Counted from the first letter of the stretch, positions 8,598 to 19,034 are shown. The stretch is DNA of 64,000 nucleotides from Caldilineaceae bacterium (GCA_019637685.1 JAHBVF010000001.1:239581-303580), one strand, 5' to 3'. Notes: a model not told the origin generated them from the letters alone. Translations and numbers: made by a program.

Positions 8598-8673
8598 GGG
8601 CGATGTTGGGTGTGGGGTACAGGCTCTTTCGAGATCCGTGCCCTTTGTTTGATGGACAACCGCGGAGAAGTTA

Positions 8674-9435
8674 ATGGCGCAGGCAAAAATTTCGATTCAG
8701 CACCTTTACTACACCTACGAAGACGGCATCGAGGCTCTGCACGACATCAGCCTGGAGATTCCCGCCAACAAGATTTTTGTGCTCTTTGGCCCGGCGCGCA
8801 GTGGAAAATCGACGCTGCTGCGTCTGCTCAATCGTCTCTCCGATTTGGACGAGGGGACCGCGCGCCAGGGCACAGTGCTTTTCGACGGGCAGGACGTCTT
8901 CGCGCGCACTGTCAATGTGAGCGATCTGCGGCGACGCATCAGTATGGTTTTTGCCGTGCCCACGCCTCTGCCCGGCTCCATCTATGACAACCTGACCTAT
9001 GGATTGAAGATGGCGGGTATCCGGGAGCGGGGGGAACTGGACCGGCGGGTGGAGCAGTCGCTCAAGCAGAGCGCGCTGTGGGATGAGGTAAAGGACCGGC
9101 TGGGGGCCTCGGCCTTTGCCCTCTCTGGCGGCCAGAAGCAGCGCCTGTGCATTGCCCGCAGCCTGGCCCTGGAGCCGGATGTGGTGGTGCTGGACAATCC
9201 CACCTCCGGCTTGGACCCCATCTCTACGGCTACTGTGGAGGAGTCGCTCTACAGTCTTAAAGAGCGCTACACAATTATTATGGTTCCCCACAGCGTGCAG
9301 CAGGCGGCCCGGGTCGCGGATCAGGCGGCTTTCCTGCTGGACGGCGAACTGGTGGAAGTGGGCCAGGCCGGGAAGATGTTTGTCCAGCCTCAGGACCAGC
9401 GGACAGAAGATTACATCACAGGGCGGTTTGGGTAG
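8674..9435 (+). CDS. pstB: divergent phosphate ABC ATPase PstB1 with a non-catalytic nucleotide site
   Basis: A 253-residue PstB-family ATPase. Walker A is GPARSGKST (39-47), still a valid P-loop. The signature LSGGQKQR (150-157) is intact and the H-loop His is present (PHSVQQ, H206). Two catalytic elements are altered: the Q-loop is MVFAVPTP, with Ala94 in place of Gln, and Walker B ends VVLDNP, with Asn175 in place of the catalytic Glu. The family C-terminus [10 protein letters not shown] is kept. Its stop abuts the start of a second ATPase whose defect lies in the signature. I infer it pairs with that protein rather than acting alone. The gene is under coding constraint (full length, no frameshift), so it is unlikely to be a pseudogene. 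Confidence 0.9.
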   Translation: MAQAKISIQHLYYTYEDGIEALHDISLEIPANKIFVLFGPARSGKSTLLRLLNRLSDLDEGTARQGTVLFDGQDVFARTVNVSDLRRRISMVFAVPTPLPGSIYDNLTYGLKMAGIRERGELDRRVEQSLKQSALWDEVKDRLGASAFALSGGQKQRLCIARSLALEPDVVVLDNPTSGLDPISTATVEESLYSLKERYTIIMVPHSVQQAARVADQAAFLLDGELVEVGQAGKMFVQPQDQRTEDYITGRFG

Positions 9436-10191
9436 ATGGAAAACAAAATTGATGTACAGGACTTCAACTTCTACTACAACAATTTTCACGCCTTGAAAGG
9501 GCTGACAATTCCCATCCGGGAGCGGCAGATCACCGCGCTGATTGGCCCGTCGGGCTGCGGAAAGTCGACTTTTCTGCGCTCGCTCAACCGGATGAACGAC
9601 ACCATTGCCGGGACCAGAGCCACCGGCGAAGTGCTGCTGGACGGACAGAATATCTATGCCCCGGATGTGGATGTGACTGACCTGCGCACCCGGGTGGGGA
9701 TGGTCTTCCAGCGCCCGAATCCCTTTCCCCAGAGCATTTATGACAACGTGGCTTTTGGCCCCCGGGTGTTGGGCATGGCCGGGGGCAAAGCCCTGGGACG
9801 GGTTGTGGAGGAAAGCCTGGAACGGGCCGGGCTGTGGGGCGAGATCAAACATCGCTTGCAGGACTCTGCTCTCTCCCTCAACCCCGGCCAACAGCAACGG
9901 CTTTGCATCGCACGAACTATTGCGGTCAAACCAGAAGTGATTCTGATGGACGAGCCGTGCTCGGCCTTGGACCCGGTGGCAACCTTGAAAGTGGAAGAGT
10001 TGATGCGCATTTTGGCAAAAGAGTATACAATCGTAATTGTTACCCACAATATGCAGCAGGCAGCCCGAGTCTCTGATTCTACTGGCTTTTTCTGGCTGGG
10101 CGAATTGATTGAGTTTGGGCCGACGGACCAACTCTTTGCCACACCACAAAAAGAATTGACTGAATCCTATATCACCGGACGGCGCGGGTAA
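9436..10191 (+). CDS. pstB: phosphate ABC ATPase PstB2 with degenerate signature motif
   Basis: A 251-residue PstB homologue. Walker [10 protein letters not shown] (37-45), Q-loop VFQRPNPFP (Q92), Walker B VILMDEP (catalytic E173) and H-loop VTHNMQQ (H204) are all canonical. The signature is not: LNPGQQQR (148-155) replaces LSGGQQQR, changing the Ser and first Gly that contact the gamma-phosphate of the partner's ATP. Directly abuts pstB1 (TAG then ATG), and is followed after 22 bases by phoU. Tandem pstB genes are known in Bacillus and streptococci; the reciprocal defects seen here are the notable point. Confidence 0.92.
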   Translation: MENKIDVQDFNFYYNNFHALKGLTIPIRERQITALIGPSGCGKSTFLRSLNRMNDTIAGTRATGEVLLDGQNIYAPDVDVTDLRTRVGMVFQRPNPFPQSIYDNVAFGPRVLGMAGGKALGRVVEESLERAGLWGEIKHRLQDSALSLNPGQQQRLCIARTIAVKPEVILMDEPCSALDPVATLKVEELMRILAKEYTIVIVTHNMQQAARVSDSTGFFWLGELIEFGPTDQLFATPQKELTESYITGRRG

Positions 10192-10213
10192 GCGACACAA
10201 TCAGGAGTATATT

Positions 10214-10885
10214 ATGTCCACGCGAGAGCGTTTTGAACGGAAACTGAATGAACTGCGTGCCGACATCCTGGCCATGGGAAGTCTGGTGGAGGAAGAGCTG
10301 CACATGGCGCTGGATGCTCTGCGCACAATGGACCCAGCCATTGCCGCGGCTGTCAACGAGAAGGATGTGGTGGTCAACCAGACGCGCTTTGCCATTGAGG
10401 AAAAGTGCTTTGCCCTGATTGTGACCCAACAGCCCGCGGCTCGAGACCTGCGCGCCATTATCTCCGCCATCAATATGATTGTGGATTTGGAGCGTATGGG
10501 CGATCAGGCCAAGGGCATTGCCAAAGTTGTGCGCCATCTTCAAAAATTCCCCGAACAGGAACGTCCCACTGGTCTGGAAGCAATGGGGCAGATGGCGAGT
10601 GGGATGCTCCGCCAGGCGATGACGGCCTATGCCCACGACAATGTGGAACTGGCCCGGATTGTGGCTGCCCAGGATGATGAAGTGGACACGATTTACGCCC
10701 GGGTCTTCACTGATATTATGCTGCGTATGGCCCAGGTGCAGGAGCCAGAACAGATCGAAGCCTCCTACGAAATTTTGCGCTCGGCCCGAGAGTTGGAACG
10801 CTTTGCTGATCTGGCGACAAATGTGGCCGAGCGGGTCATCTATTTGGTCACAGGCTCTATGTCGGAGATCAACCAGGACGGTTGA
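10214..10885 (+). CDS. phoU: phosphate signalling protein PhoU
   Basis: A 223-residue helical protein made of two PhoU three-helix repeats. The family metal-binding signatures are visible as VDLERMGDQAKGIAKV in repeat one and ELERFADLATNVAERVIY in repeat two. PhoU bridges the Pst transporter and the PhoR kinase and represses the Pho response when phosphate is plentiful. AGGAG lies 8 bases before the ATG. It ends the first pst operon and is followed by a palindrome. Confidence 0.93.
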   Translation: MSTRERFERKLNELRADILAMGSLVEEELHMALDALRTMDPAIAAAVNEKDVVVNQTRFAIEEKCFALIVTQQPAARDLRAIISAINMIVDLERMGDQAKGIAKVVRHLQKFPEQERPTGLEAMGQMASGMLRQAMTAYAHDNVELARIVAAQDDEVDTIYARVFTDIMLRMAQVQEPEQIEASYEILRSARELERFADLATNVAERVIYLVTGSMSEINQDG

Positions 10886-10913
10886 TATTCCTCGCCTGAA
10901 GTTGGCTGGAAAC

Positions 10914-10993
10914 AGATGTCTACAAATGAGGTGTGAAATGGGAGGGGCCTGGCCTTGCTCACGTTTCACACCTCACTTTCTTAAACGACATCT
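10914..10993. repeat. palindromic element after phoU
   Basis: AGATGTC (10914-10920) pairs with GACATCT (10987-10993), and GAGGTGTGAAA (10928-10938) pairs with TTTCACACCTC (10964-10974). It probably ends transcription of the first pst operon. The remaining spacer to 11232 contains no recognised gene. Confidence 0.8.
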
Positions 10994-11232
10994 GCCCAAC
11001 CCACCACTCACGAATCACTCCCCTTCGCGCCTGCCCCAAAACCCAATAGTCAACTTGTCCATCGACCGCAGGTTAATCATAACCGGCTAGATTGACAAAA
11101 AGCACGCGGATTTTCTGCCCACCGGAGCACGCGTTACGTTTCACATTCTCTGTCAGGACTGCTCTGCCTATGGTATGCTGTAGAGCAAATCGGACGACAG
11201 TGTACCCAATGCATTGGGCAGGAGAAGAATAT

Positions 11233-11373
11233 ATGGAATTGCGGGCCGAGATTGTATCTATGGGGAATCAGGTGGAGGCGCAGCTACAGTTTGCCCTGGC
11301 TGCCACTGTGGCCGAACGGGTCGTCTATCCAGTCACTGGTTCACTGAAATCCGCGCAGAGGGAAGATGAATAG
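11233..11373 (+). pseudogene. internally deleted phoU remnant
   Basis: A 46-codon frame whose two halves match the two ends of the intact PhoU 350 bases upstream. MELRAEIVSMGNQVEAQLQF aligns with the N-terminal helix (NELRADILAMGSLVEEELHM), and ATVAERVVYPVTGSL aligns with the C-terminal end (ATNVAERVIYLVTGSM). Everything between, about 150 residues, is missing with the frame preserved. The stop overlaps the start of the histidine kinase by eight bases, so translation of this short frame could still be coupled to the kinase. Confidence 0.85.
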
Positions 11374-12781
11374 AGGCTTTTTCTCTCCCAACAGTTGGCA
11401 ACTACTTTTACTCCACAGCCTGGCTGGGATTCTTGTCGCCTTCCTGGCCGATAGCCTCTTCGATCTGCCCCTCACCACAGGACAGCTGTGGGGGATGGGG
11501 CTGCTCTTTGGGCTGGTTGGGGGGGCGCTTTCGTTGCTCCTGAAAGCCAGGGCAATGGGAGCCATCCGCCAGTTGATCCGGGTGATGGAACGGATGGCAC
11601 ACGGCGATTTGAACGCGCGTATGCTCTCTATGCGCCAGGACGAAATCGGCCAATTGGTGGTGGCTTTCAATCGGTTGGTCGATGGATTGCAGGCAGAAAT
11701 GGCAGACCACGACAAAGAGCGCAGTCGTCTGCTCTCTATTCTGAGCGCAATGGCCGACGGCGTGGTGATTGTCAACCACGACGGCCTTGTGAGGTTAATC
11801 AACGAATCGGCTCTACAGACATTAAAGACCAGCCAAGAGTATGCATTGGACCGGCCCTTTGCCCAGGTGGTTCGGGATCACCGGTTGATCCACCTGTGGC
11901 AGAGCAGCCAACGACAGAACGCTGAGGTCAGCGACACTTACGAGACACTGGATGGTGGCCGCACCCTGCGTTCTGTAATTACACCCATCCGTCAACCTGC
12001 CCCCGGCAGCTTTCTGGTGATGATTCAGGACCTGACCGAAGTGCGCCGTCTCGAACTTATTCGCCGGGAATTCGTCAGCAATGTTTCCCACGAACTGCGC
12101 ACACCGCTGGCCTCTTTGCGTGCCCTGGCCGATACCCTGCGCGACGGCGCGCTGGACGATCCGCCCGCGGCCCGGCGTTTTTTGGATCGCATGGAAGGAG
12201 AGGTGGACGCCCTGGCCCAAATGGTGGCGGAACTGTTGGAACTTTCGCGGATAGAGTCCGGGCGGGTTCCACTCCGTCTCCAGCCAGTCCCCCTTTCCCA
12301 AGTGATACTGCCCGCGTTGGAACGGCTACAGACCCAATTCGACCGGGCCGGAATTATTTTAAAGGTAGAACTTTCCGACCAGCTCCCGCCCGTATTGGCG
12401 GACAGCGAACGGGTGCGACAGGTGGTAACGAATCTGGTCCACAACGCATTGAAATTTACGCCCTCTGGTCAGATTTCCGTCCGTGCCCAGCTTAGTCTGG
12501 AAAGTCCCGCTGCCCGGCCTGGGTTGCCCTCTCCAGGCGATAGTGAAGAGATGATCCGGATAGAAGTGGAGGATACAGGAGTCGGCATCCCTGCCCACGA
12601 TCTGCCCCGCATCTTTGAACGCTTTTACAAAGCCGACCGCGCCCGCTCCGGCGGTGGCACAGGACTGGGGCTGGCGATTGCCAAGCACATTGTCCAGGCT
12701 CACGGCGGGCGCATCTCCGCGGCTAGCCGGGAGGGGGAGGGCAGCACCTTTTCCTTCACCCTGCCTGTGGCACGAGGCTGA
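11366..12781 (+). CDS. phoR: PhoR-like sensor histidine kinase
   Basis: A 471-residue membrane histidine kinase. Two helices (about residues 8-30 and 38-58) with almost no periplasmic loop are followed by HAMP (about 60-112), a PAS domain (about 120-220), HisKA with [14 protein letters not shown] (phospho-acceptor His242) and an HATPase domain with N box [10 protein letters not shown]1 EDTGVGI and G2 [13 protein letters not shown]. The lack of a sensory extracellular domain and its place between two pst operons fit PhoR, which reads Pst/PhoU state. No intact response regulator is present in the window; only the C-terminal relic at 5632. The symbol is by context and architecture. Confidence 0.85.
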   Translation: MNRGFFSPNSWQLLLLHSLAGILVAFLADSLFDLPLTTGQLWGMGLLFGLVGGALSLLLKARAMGAIRQLIRVMERMAHGDLNARMLSMRQDEIGQLVVAFNRLVDGLQAEMADHDKERSRLLSILSAMADGVVIVNHDGLVRLINESALQTLKTSQEYALDRPFAQVVRDHRLIHLWQSSQRQNAEVSDTYETLDGGRTLRSVITPIRQPAPGSFLVMIQDLTEVRRLELIRREFVSNVSHELRTPLASLRALADTLRDGALDDPPAARRFLDRMEGEVDALAQMVAELLELSRIESGRVPLRLQPVPLSQVILPALERLQTQFDRAGIILKVELSDQLPPVLADSERVRQVVTNLVHNALKFTPSGQISVRAQLSLESPAARPGLPSPGDSEEMIRIEVEDTGVGIPAHDLPRIFERFYKADRARSGGGTGLGLAIAKHIVQAHGGRISAASREGEGSTFSFTLPVARG

Positions 12782-12815
12782 TGATTGGATATCCAATACC
12801 CCATCCCTCTCCCCG

Positions 12816-12887
12816 TTAATCCCCCATTAACAAAACGATCCCTACCTATTAACTTTCGTTTGTTCCAATAATCACAAACCATTAACA
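12816..12887 (+). promoter_or_regulatory. candidate Pho box: 11-bp-phased TTAACA direct repeats before pstS2
   Basis: Hexamers recur on an exact 11-base grid: TTAATC (12816), TTAACA (12827), a poor match (12838), TTAACT (12849), TTGTTC (12860), ATCACA (12871) and TTAACA (12882). PhoB/PhoP boxes are tandem direct repeats with 11-base periodicity, and the Bacillus PhoP unit is TTAACA-like. A possible -10 (TATCCT, 12897-12902) begins ten bases after the last unit, the geometry of Pho promoters in which the box replaces -35. It lies 78 bases before pstS2. Confidence 0.7.
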
Positions 12888-12964
12888 ATAGCGCTGTATC
12901 CTTTCTTCAGAGCGGAATTTGTCTGTTCCCCGACATTCACAGAATTACTCTGAAAGGATAAAAC

Positions 12965-13996
12965 ATGCGTTACAAGATATTCATTCTCATCTCTTTGGCT
13001 CTATTGACTTTGGCCGGTTGTACGCCAGCCCCTGCAGCGGAACTTTCTGCTCCGGCTGAAGCTGCGTCTGCCCCGACGGAGACCCCGGCTGCCGAGGCAG
13101 CAACTGAAGCGCCCGCCGCCATGTCCGAGAGCGGCCTGCCCGAAGTCAACCCTCTGGAAGTCACCGGGGACATTATCGTGGCGGGCAGCTCGACGGTCTA
13201 TCCCCTGACCGAAGCGATGGCTGAACGCTTTGCCGATGAAGGCTATGCAGGCAACATCACCATCGACAGTATCGGTTCCGGCGCTGGCTTCGAGCGCTTC
13301 TGCGTGGCCGGCGAGTCGGACATCTCCAACGCCAGCCGCCCCATCAAAGATTCCGAGGTGGAAAGCTGCGCGGCGATTGGCCGTACTCCCATCGAATTCC
13401 GCGTCGGGACCGATGCCCTGGCCGTTGTGGTCAGCCCGGAAGCCGATTGGGTGGAGAGCGTGACAATGGAAGAGTTGGTCGTCCTCTTCTCCACCGCCAC
13501 CACCTGGGCCGACGTGAACCCGGACTGGCCCGCCGAGCCGATTCAGCGCTTCATCCCCGGCACGGACAGCGGTACATTTGACTACTTCGTGGAGGCGGTC
13601 TTCGGCGAGGACGAGGAGCCGATTCTGAGCGCGGCCAACACCCAGCTTAGCGAAGACGACAATGTGCTGGTCCAGGGCGTGGAAGGCAGCAAATATGCCA
13701 TCGGCTTCTTTGGCTATGCCTACTACCAGGAGAACGCCGAGCTGCTGAAGATTCTGGCGGTTGACGGCGTGGAAGCCAGTGCTGAGAATGTGGACAACAA
13801 CAGCTACCCCCTGGCCCGCCCCCTCTTCATCTATTCGGATGCGACTGTGATGGCGGAGAAACCTCAGGTAGCGGCGTACATCAACTTTTACCTGAGTTTT
13901 GTCAACGAAGAGATTGTGCGGGTTGGCTATTTCCCGTCCAGCGCGGCTGCTTTGGAAACGGCCAAAGCGAATTTCCTGGCAGCCATCGGCCAGTAA
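12965..13996 (+). CDS. pstS: phosphate ABC transporter substrate-binding lipoprotein PstS (cluster 2)
   Basis: A 343-residue binding protein. Signal peptide and lipobox (LLTLAGC, Cys19) are followed by an Ala/Pro/Thr-rich tether to about residue 60. Ligand loops AGSSTVYPLTEAM, SIGSGAGFERF, ISNASRPIKDSEV and GTDSGTFDYF are the phosphate (or arsenate) binding elements of the PstS/PtsS family. Led by a strong candidate Pho box and followed by a hairpin before pstC2. It belongs to an operon that runs on to arsenic resistance genes. Confidence 0.93.
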   Translation: MRYKIFILISLALLTLAGCTPAPAAELSAPAEAASAPTETPAAEAATEAPAAMSESGLPEVNPLEVTGDIIVAGSSTVYPLTEAMAERFADEGYAGNITIDSIGSGAGFERFCVAGESDISNASRPIKDSEVESCAAIGRTPIEFRVGTDALAVVVSPEADWVESVTMEELVVLFSTATTWADVNPDWPAEPIQRFIPGTDSGTFDYFVEAVFGEDEEPILSAANTQLSEDDNVLVQGVEGSKYAIGFFGYAYYQENAELLKILAVDGVEASAENVDNNSYPLARPLFIYSDATVMAEKPQVAAYINFYLSFVNEEIVRVGYFPSSAAALETAKANFLAAIGQ

Positions 13997-14022
13997 AAGA
14001 TAGCTTGTATACAAAATTTCGC

Positions 14023-14049
14023 CGGAGAGGGGATGGGTTCCCCTCTCCG
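14023..14049 (+). terminator. intra-operon hairpin between pstS2 and pstC2
   Basis: CGGAGAGGGGA (14023-14033) pairs perfectly with TCCCCTCTCCG (14039-14049) around a 5-base loop. There is no T-run after it, so it is more likely a partial terminator or 3'-end stabiliser that lets the binding protein be made in excess over the permeases. Confidence 0.65.
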
Positions 14050-14130
14050 ATTGGAGTGTCTGGATTCTGGCGCTAGCGAACCCAAAGAGAAATCAAACTG
14101 TCCAGGCCATAGGGGCTAAGGGAGGTAAAT

Positions 14131-15087
14131 GTGAAGAGTGATGCGCTGGTACTGCCGGGGATGCAAGTGGCAAGCGGTGGTAATCCCAGCCCGCTGCGCC
14201 ATCGTGCCCGCTGGGGAGAGCGGTTGATTCAGGGCTTCTTGTTCCTGTGCGGTGCGGTTTCGATCCTGACGACTGTCGGGATTGTGGCTGTGCTGGGACG
14301 GGAATCCCTGCTCTTTTTCGCCAGCCCAGAGGTACACCTGTCCGAATTTTTCGGCAGCACAACCTGGCAGCCCGTCATCGAACATTTCGGCATCTGGCCG
14401 TTGGTGACGGCGACCCTCATCACCAGTTCGATTGCTATGCTGGTGGCCCTGCCTCTCGGTCTGGCCGTGGCGATTTATCTGAGTGAGTATGCCTCGGACA
14501 AGGCCCGGTCCATCCTGAAACCGGTGATGGAGATTTTAGCCGGGATTCCTACAGTCGTCTACGGCTACTTTGCCCTGACATTTATGACGCCGCTGCTGCG
14601 TTCTATCTTTGGCCGGGATGTGGTGGAGATTTACAACACCGCTTCTGCCGGTATTGTCATCGGCATTCTGATTATTCCGCTGGTCAGCTCTATGGCCGAG
14701 GACGCGCTGCGGGCTGTGCCCGATTCCCTGCGCCAGGCGGCCTATGGCCTGGGCGCGACGAAACTGGAAACTGCGGTGCGGGTGGTTCTGCCCGCGGCGC
14801 TCTCTGGCGTCACAGCCGCCTTTATCGTCGCCATCAGCCGGGCTGTGGGCGAAACAATGGTGGTGGCGATTGCAGCCGGTGCAGGTCCCAAATTCACTTT
14901 GAATCCTTTTGAGGCCGCCGAGACAATGACCGGCCATATTGTGCGCATCAGCGGCGGGGATTTGAGCTACGACTCCATCGATTACAACAGCATCTTCGCC
15001 ATCGGCCTGCTGCTTTTTGTGATGACACTGACGCTGAATGTGATCAGCCAGCGCATTGTGCGCCGCTTCCGGGAGGTATACGAATGA
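14131..15087 (+). CDS. pstC: phosphate ABC transporter permease PstC (cluster 2)
   Basis: A 318-residue permease starting at GTG 14131, fixed by GGAGGT at 14121-14126. Six helices; ATPase-contact loop [18 protein letters not shown] and the [17 protein letters not shown] helix are typical of PstC. The 20-30 residue N-terminus before the first helix is basic and variable. Overlaps pstA2 by ATGA. Confidence 0.93.
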   Translation: MKSDALVLPGMQVASGGNPSPLRHRARWGERLIQGFLFLCGAVSILTTVGIVAVLGRESLLFFASPEVHLSEFFGSTTWQPVIEHFGIWPLVTATLITSSIAMLVALPLGLAVAIYLSEYASDKARSILKPVMEILAGIPTVVYGYFALTFMTPLLRSIFGRDVVEIYNTASAGIVIGILIIPLVSSMAEDALRAVPDSLRQAAYGLGATKLETAVRVVLPAALSGVTAAFIVAISRAVGETMVVAIAAGAGPKFTLNPFEAAETMTGHIVRISGGDLSYDSIDYNSIFAIGLLLFVMTLTLNVISQRIVRRFREVYE

Positions 15088-16361
15088 GCCAAAATAGACA
15101 GGCTGGGACAGGCGTGGGGATGCCCAACGAGGTAGCCTACAGCGAACTGGTCGCTCGTCGTCAGCGCCAGGGACGCTTCTGGGCGATGGTCTTTCAGGCG
15201 GCCACACTGGTGGGCATTCTGGCTCTCACCGCGCTGCTCTACAATATCGTCACCGAATCCTTCGGGCTGGTCGCGCTGGAAAATGAGGTGGACCCGATTT
15301 CGTTGGCGATCCGAGGCATTCCCCTGGAGGAGCTTTCCAAAGAACAGTTGCAGACGATTCTGGAGGCGAATATCTCCGCCGGGTTGATGCGCCGCTTTGA
15401 GAATGACCAGCCCTTTGCCGAACGGGATTGGGAGAGCGTCTACGGGCTTGTGCTGGAACGGGTGGTCGAGCCGCGTATTGTGGCAACCTGGACGTTGCAG
15501 GAATCCCTCTTCCAACGGGAGCAGATCGAGGCGGAGATCGCCGCCAAATATCCCAACGCCGTGCTGGAATTCCGCAGTTGGGTGAACCCGAGTTTTGTAT
15601 CCAGCACCCAATCCAGTGTGCCCATCCAGGCCGGTGTGCGCACCGCGCTTTTCGGTTCCCTGTGGGTCATTCTCATCACCATTTTGTTCGCCTTTCCTGT
15701 GGGTGTGGGCGCGGCCATCTATCTGGAAGAGTACGCGGATGACAACCCCATCAACCGGCTGATTCAGACGAACATCAACAATCTGGCCGGGGTTCCCTCG
15801 ATTATCTACGGGATGTTGGGGCTGGCGATCTTTGTGCGCACAATGCAGCCTTTGACCAGCGGCGCGTTGCTTGGGGTGGCCGATGCGAGTACGGCCAACG
15901 GGCGCACAATCCTTTCCGCCGGGTTGACGCTGGGGCTGCTGATTCTGCCGATGATTATCATCAACGCCCAGGAGTCTATCCGCGCTGTGCCCAGCACATT
16001 GCGCCAGGCGGGCTACGGCCTGGGCGCGACCCAATGGCAGGTCATCTGGCATCACGTCCTGCCATCGGCTATGCCAGGGATTCTGACGGGGACGATTCTT
16101 TCGATTTCCCGGGCCATCGGCGAGACCGCGCCTCTGGTGGTGATCGGGGCTTCCACATTTATCGCGGTGGACCCCAATGGGCCATTTTCCAAATTCACCG
16201 TCTTGCCCATCCAGATTTACCAGTGGACTTCCCGGCCCCAGGACGAATTTCGCAATTTGGCCGCGGCTGCCATTCTGGTGCTGCTGGCCCTGCTGCTCAC
16301 GCTCAATGCCTCGGCTGTGCTTCTGCGCAACCGCTTCAGCGTAGCCCGTGCAGGGATGTGA
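15084..16361 (+). CDS. pstA: phosphate ABC transporter permease PstA with extra extracytoplasmic insert (cluster 2)
   Basis: A 425-residue permease, about 140 residues longer than the PstA of cluster 1. After the first helix (about residues 35-55) comes a roughly 125-residue hydrophilic stretch rich in Glu/Leu (from about 60 to 185) before the next helix ([13 protein letters not shown]). The remainder is standard, with [18 protein letters not shown] as the ATPase loop and [16 protein letters not shown] after it. The insert would sit outside the membrane between helices one and two and could contact PstS. ATGA coupling to pstC2 fixes the start. Confidence 0.9.
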   Translation: MSQNRQAGTGVGMPNEVAYSELVARRQRQGRFWAMVFQAATLVGILALTALLYNIVTESFGLVALENEVDPISLAIRGIPLEELSKEQLQTILEANISAGLMRRFENDQPFAERDWESVYGLVLERVVEPRIVATWTLQESLFQREQIEAEIAAKYPNAVLEFRSWVNPSFVSSTQSSVPIQAGVRTALFGSLWVILITILFAFPVGVGAAIYLEEYADDNPINRLIQTNINNLAGVPSIIYGMLGLAIFVRTMQPLTSGALLGVADASTANGRTILSAGLTLGLLILPMIIINAQESIRAVPSTLRQAGYGLGATQWQVIWHHVLPSAMPGILTGTILSISRAIGETAPLVVIGASTFIAVDPNGPFSKFTVLPIQIYQWTSRPQDEFRNLAAAAILVLLALLLTLNASAVLLRNRFSVARAGM

Positions 16362-16367
16362 TAGCAA

Positions 16368-16438
16368 TGTATACACGGATGGAAAGAAACACAGATATTG
16401 TTCGTGTAAATCCGTGTTTCTTCCTATCCGTGTATACA
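16368..16438. repeat. long imperfect palindrome between pstA2 and pstB
   Basis: TGTATACACGGAT (16368-16380) pairs with ATCCGTGTATACA (16426-16438), and the next bases GGAAAGAAACAC pair with GTGTTTCTTCC (16414-16424) with one bulge. It lies inside the operon, so any terminator effect must be partial. The words ATCCGTGT and AAACACGGAT recur at other intergenic sites of the window. Confidence 0.85.
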
Positions 16439-16475
16439 AATTTTCTCAGTTGATGTTCAGAAGGAGAACGACCCG

Positions 16476-17306
16476 ATGACAATTACACTTGAACGGCCTA
16501 CGGCCCGCAGAAAAGAGACTCCAGCGCCCCGGGGGAATTCGGGCCAGTATGCGATTGAGAGCCGGGGGCTGAATATCTATTACGGCGCTTTTCACGCGGT
16601 GCGCAATGTGGAGATGAAAGTGGCCCGCCGCAAAATTACAGCGATGATTGGGCCTTCTGGTTGCGGCAAAAGCACAGTTCTGCGCTGCTTCAACCGCATG
16701 AACGATCTGATCCCCAGCGCCCGCATCGAGGGCGAAGTCCGCTTTCAGGGCGAAAATATTTATGCTGACTACGTGGATTCGGTGGAGGTGCGCCGGCGGA
16801 TTGGGATGGTCTTTCAGAAGGCCAACCCCTTCCCCAAATCTATCTATGACAATGTGGCCTGGGGCGCGCGCATCAACGGCTTCAATGGGGACATAGACAA
16901 TCTGGTGGAGCGCTCCCTGCGCGGCGCGGCCCTGTGGGACGAAGTGAAGGAGAAACTGCACCAGAGCGCGCTGGGTCTCTCCGGCGGTCAGCAGCAGCGG
17001 CTCTGCATCGCCCGGGCCATCGCTGTCGAGCCGGAGATTATCCTGATGGACGAGCCAGCCTCGGCCCTGGACCCGATTGCCACCCTGCGCATCGAGGATT
17101 TAATGCAAGAATTGGCCAAAGATTATACAATTATTGTGGTTACCCACAATATGCAGCAGGCGGCCCGGGTCTCCGACTTCACCGCCTTCTTCAGTGTGGA
17201 CGAACAGCGCACAGGCCATCTGGTGGAATTCGGGCCGACCGACCAGATTTTCACCAATCCCAGCGACCAGCGCACGGAAGATTACATCACTGGCCGCTTT
17301 GGATAA
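16476..17306 (+). CDS. pstB: phosphate ABC ATPase PstB, fully canonical (cluster 2)
   Basis: A 276-residue PstB with a 28-residue basic N-terminal extension. Every motif is consensus: Walker [10 protein letters not shown] (59-67), Q-loop VFQKANPFP, signature LSGGQQQR, Walker B IILMDEP and H-loop VTHNMQQ. It can therefore act as an ordinary homodimer, unlike the PstB1/PstB2 pair of cluster 1. Ends with the family [10 protein letters not shown]. Followed after 40 bases by acr3. Confidence 0.95.
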   Translation: MTITLERPTARRKETPAPRGNSGQYAIESRGLNIYYGAFHAVRNVEMKVARRKITAMIGPSGCGKSTVLRCFNRMNDLIPSARIEGEVRFQGENIYADYVDSVEVRRRIGMVFQKANPFPKSIYDNVAWGARINGFNGDIDNLVERSLRGAALWDEVKEKLHQSALGLSGGQQQRLCIARAIAVEPEIILMDEPASALDPIATLRIEDLMQELAKDYTIIVVTHNMQQAARVSDFTAFFSVDEQRTGHLVEFGPTDQIFTNPSDQRTEDYITGRFG

Positions 17307-17346
17307 GAATGGCTCCCATTTATCCAGCAGACGGAGGGTCTACTCG

Positions 17347-18513
17347 ATGACAGATGCAATAAAGGCCAAAGCACCCACGCGGAGAGCAGCGCCCAAAAGG
17401 CTTTCCACCCTCGACCGCTTCCTGACCCTTTGGATCTTTCTGTCCATGGCCATCGGTGTGGGGTTGGGCTATCTCTTTCCCGCCGCAGTCCATACATTCA
17501 ACGACAGCTTCAGCGTGGGGACCACAAATATCCCCATCGCCATCGGGCTGATTCTGATGATGTATCCGCCCTTTGCCAAAGTGAAGTACGAGGAGTTGGG
17601 CCAGGTCTTTCGCAATGGCAAAGTGTTGGGGCTATCTCTGGCCCAAAACTGGGTAATTGGGCCGGTATTGATGTTCATTCTGGCTGTCATCTTTCTGCGC
17701 GGCTACCCGGATTATATGGTGGGGCTGATCCTCATCGGTCTGGCCCGCTGCATCGCGATGGTCATCGTCTGGAATGAACTGGCCAAGGGGGATACGGAAT
17801 ACGCGGCCGGGCTGGTGGCCTTCAACAGCGTCTTTCAGGTGCTCTTCTACAGCGTCTATGCCTGGGTCTTTATCACCGTCCTGCCCGGCTGGTTCGGTCT
17901 GCAAGGAATGGTGGTGGATATCGGCATCCAGCAGATCGCCGGAAGCGTTGCCCTCTATCTGGGCGTGCCGATGCTGGCGGGCTTTCTCACCCGCTTCTTT
18001 CTCCTGCGCGCAAAGGGGCGGCTCTGGTATGAACAGACTTTTGTGCCCCGCATCAGCCCGCTTACCCTCGTCGCCCTGCTCTTTACGATTCTGGTGATGT
18101 TCAGCTTGAAGGGCGAACTGATCGTCCAGATTCCCCTGGATGTGGTGCGGATCGCCATCCCCCTGACCATCTACTTTATCGTAATGTTTCTGGTCAGCTT
18201 TTTTATGGGCCGCCAGTTGGGTGCGGACTATTCCAAGACGACGACACTGGCCTTCACCGCGGCCAGCAACAATTTCGAGCTGGCGATTGCCGTCGCCGTC
18301 GCTGTCTTTGGCATCAATTCCGGGGCCGCCTTTGCCGCGGTCATCGGCCCGCTGATCGAAGTGCCGGTGATGATTGCGCTGGTCAATGTGGCCCTGGGCT
18401 TCCAGCGCCGCTATTTTGCAAACGAATTGCAGCCTCTGCCTGAACAGATGATCGACGCCGCCGGCGAAGCCTGCCCGCCTGCCGAGCAGGTGGCATCGAC
18501 GGTTCGGAAGTAG
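17347..18513 (+). CDS. acr3: arsenite efflux permease ACR3
   Basis: A 388-residue membrane protein with about ten helices, of the ACR3 (BART superfamily) class that exports As(III) using the proton gradient. The fourth helix carries [18 protein letters not shown] with the Cys essential in characterised ACR3 proteins; the later [19 protein letters not shown] segment is also family-typical. GGAGG 13 bases before ATG 17347 supports this start rather than upstream codons that lie inside pstB. Works with ArsC encoded next. Confidence 0.94.
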   Translation: MTDAIKAKAPTRRAAPKRLSTLDRFLTLWIFLSMAIGVGLGYLFPAAVHTFNDSFSVGTTNIPIAIGLILMMYPPFAKVKYEELGQVFRNGKVLGLSLAQNWVIGPVLMFILAVIFLRGYPDYMVGLILIGLARCIAMVIVWNELAKGDTEYAAGLVAFNSVFQVLFYSVYAWVFITVLPGWFGLQGMVVDIGIQQIAGSVALYLGVPMLAGFLTRFFLLRAKGRLWYEQTFVPRISPLTLVALLFTILVMFSLKGELIVQIPLDVVRIAIPLTIYFIVMFLVSFFMGRQLGADYSKTTTLAFTAASNNFELAIAVAVAVFGINSGAAFAAVIGPLIEVPVMIALVNVALGFQRRYFANELQPLPEQMIDAAGEACPPAEQVASTVRK

Positions 18514-18535
18514 GGGCTATCACAAAGGAAATCCG

Positions 18536-19006
<471 letters not shown>

Positions 19007-19034
19007 GCGATCCAGCAGCCAATGGCTGGAGACT

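Noticed and set aside
8674..9435. PstB1 considered as a pseudogene because of its altered Walker B
   Set aside because: Full length, intact P-loop, signature, H-loop and C-terminus, and a complementary partner gene; a specialised subunit explains it better.
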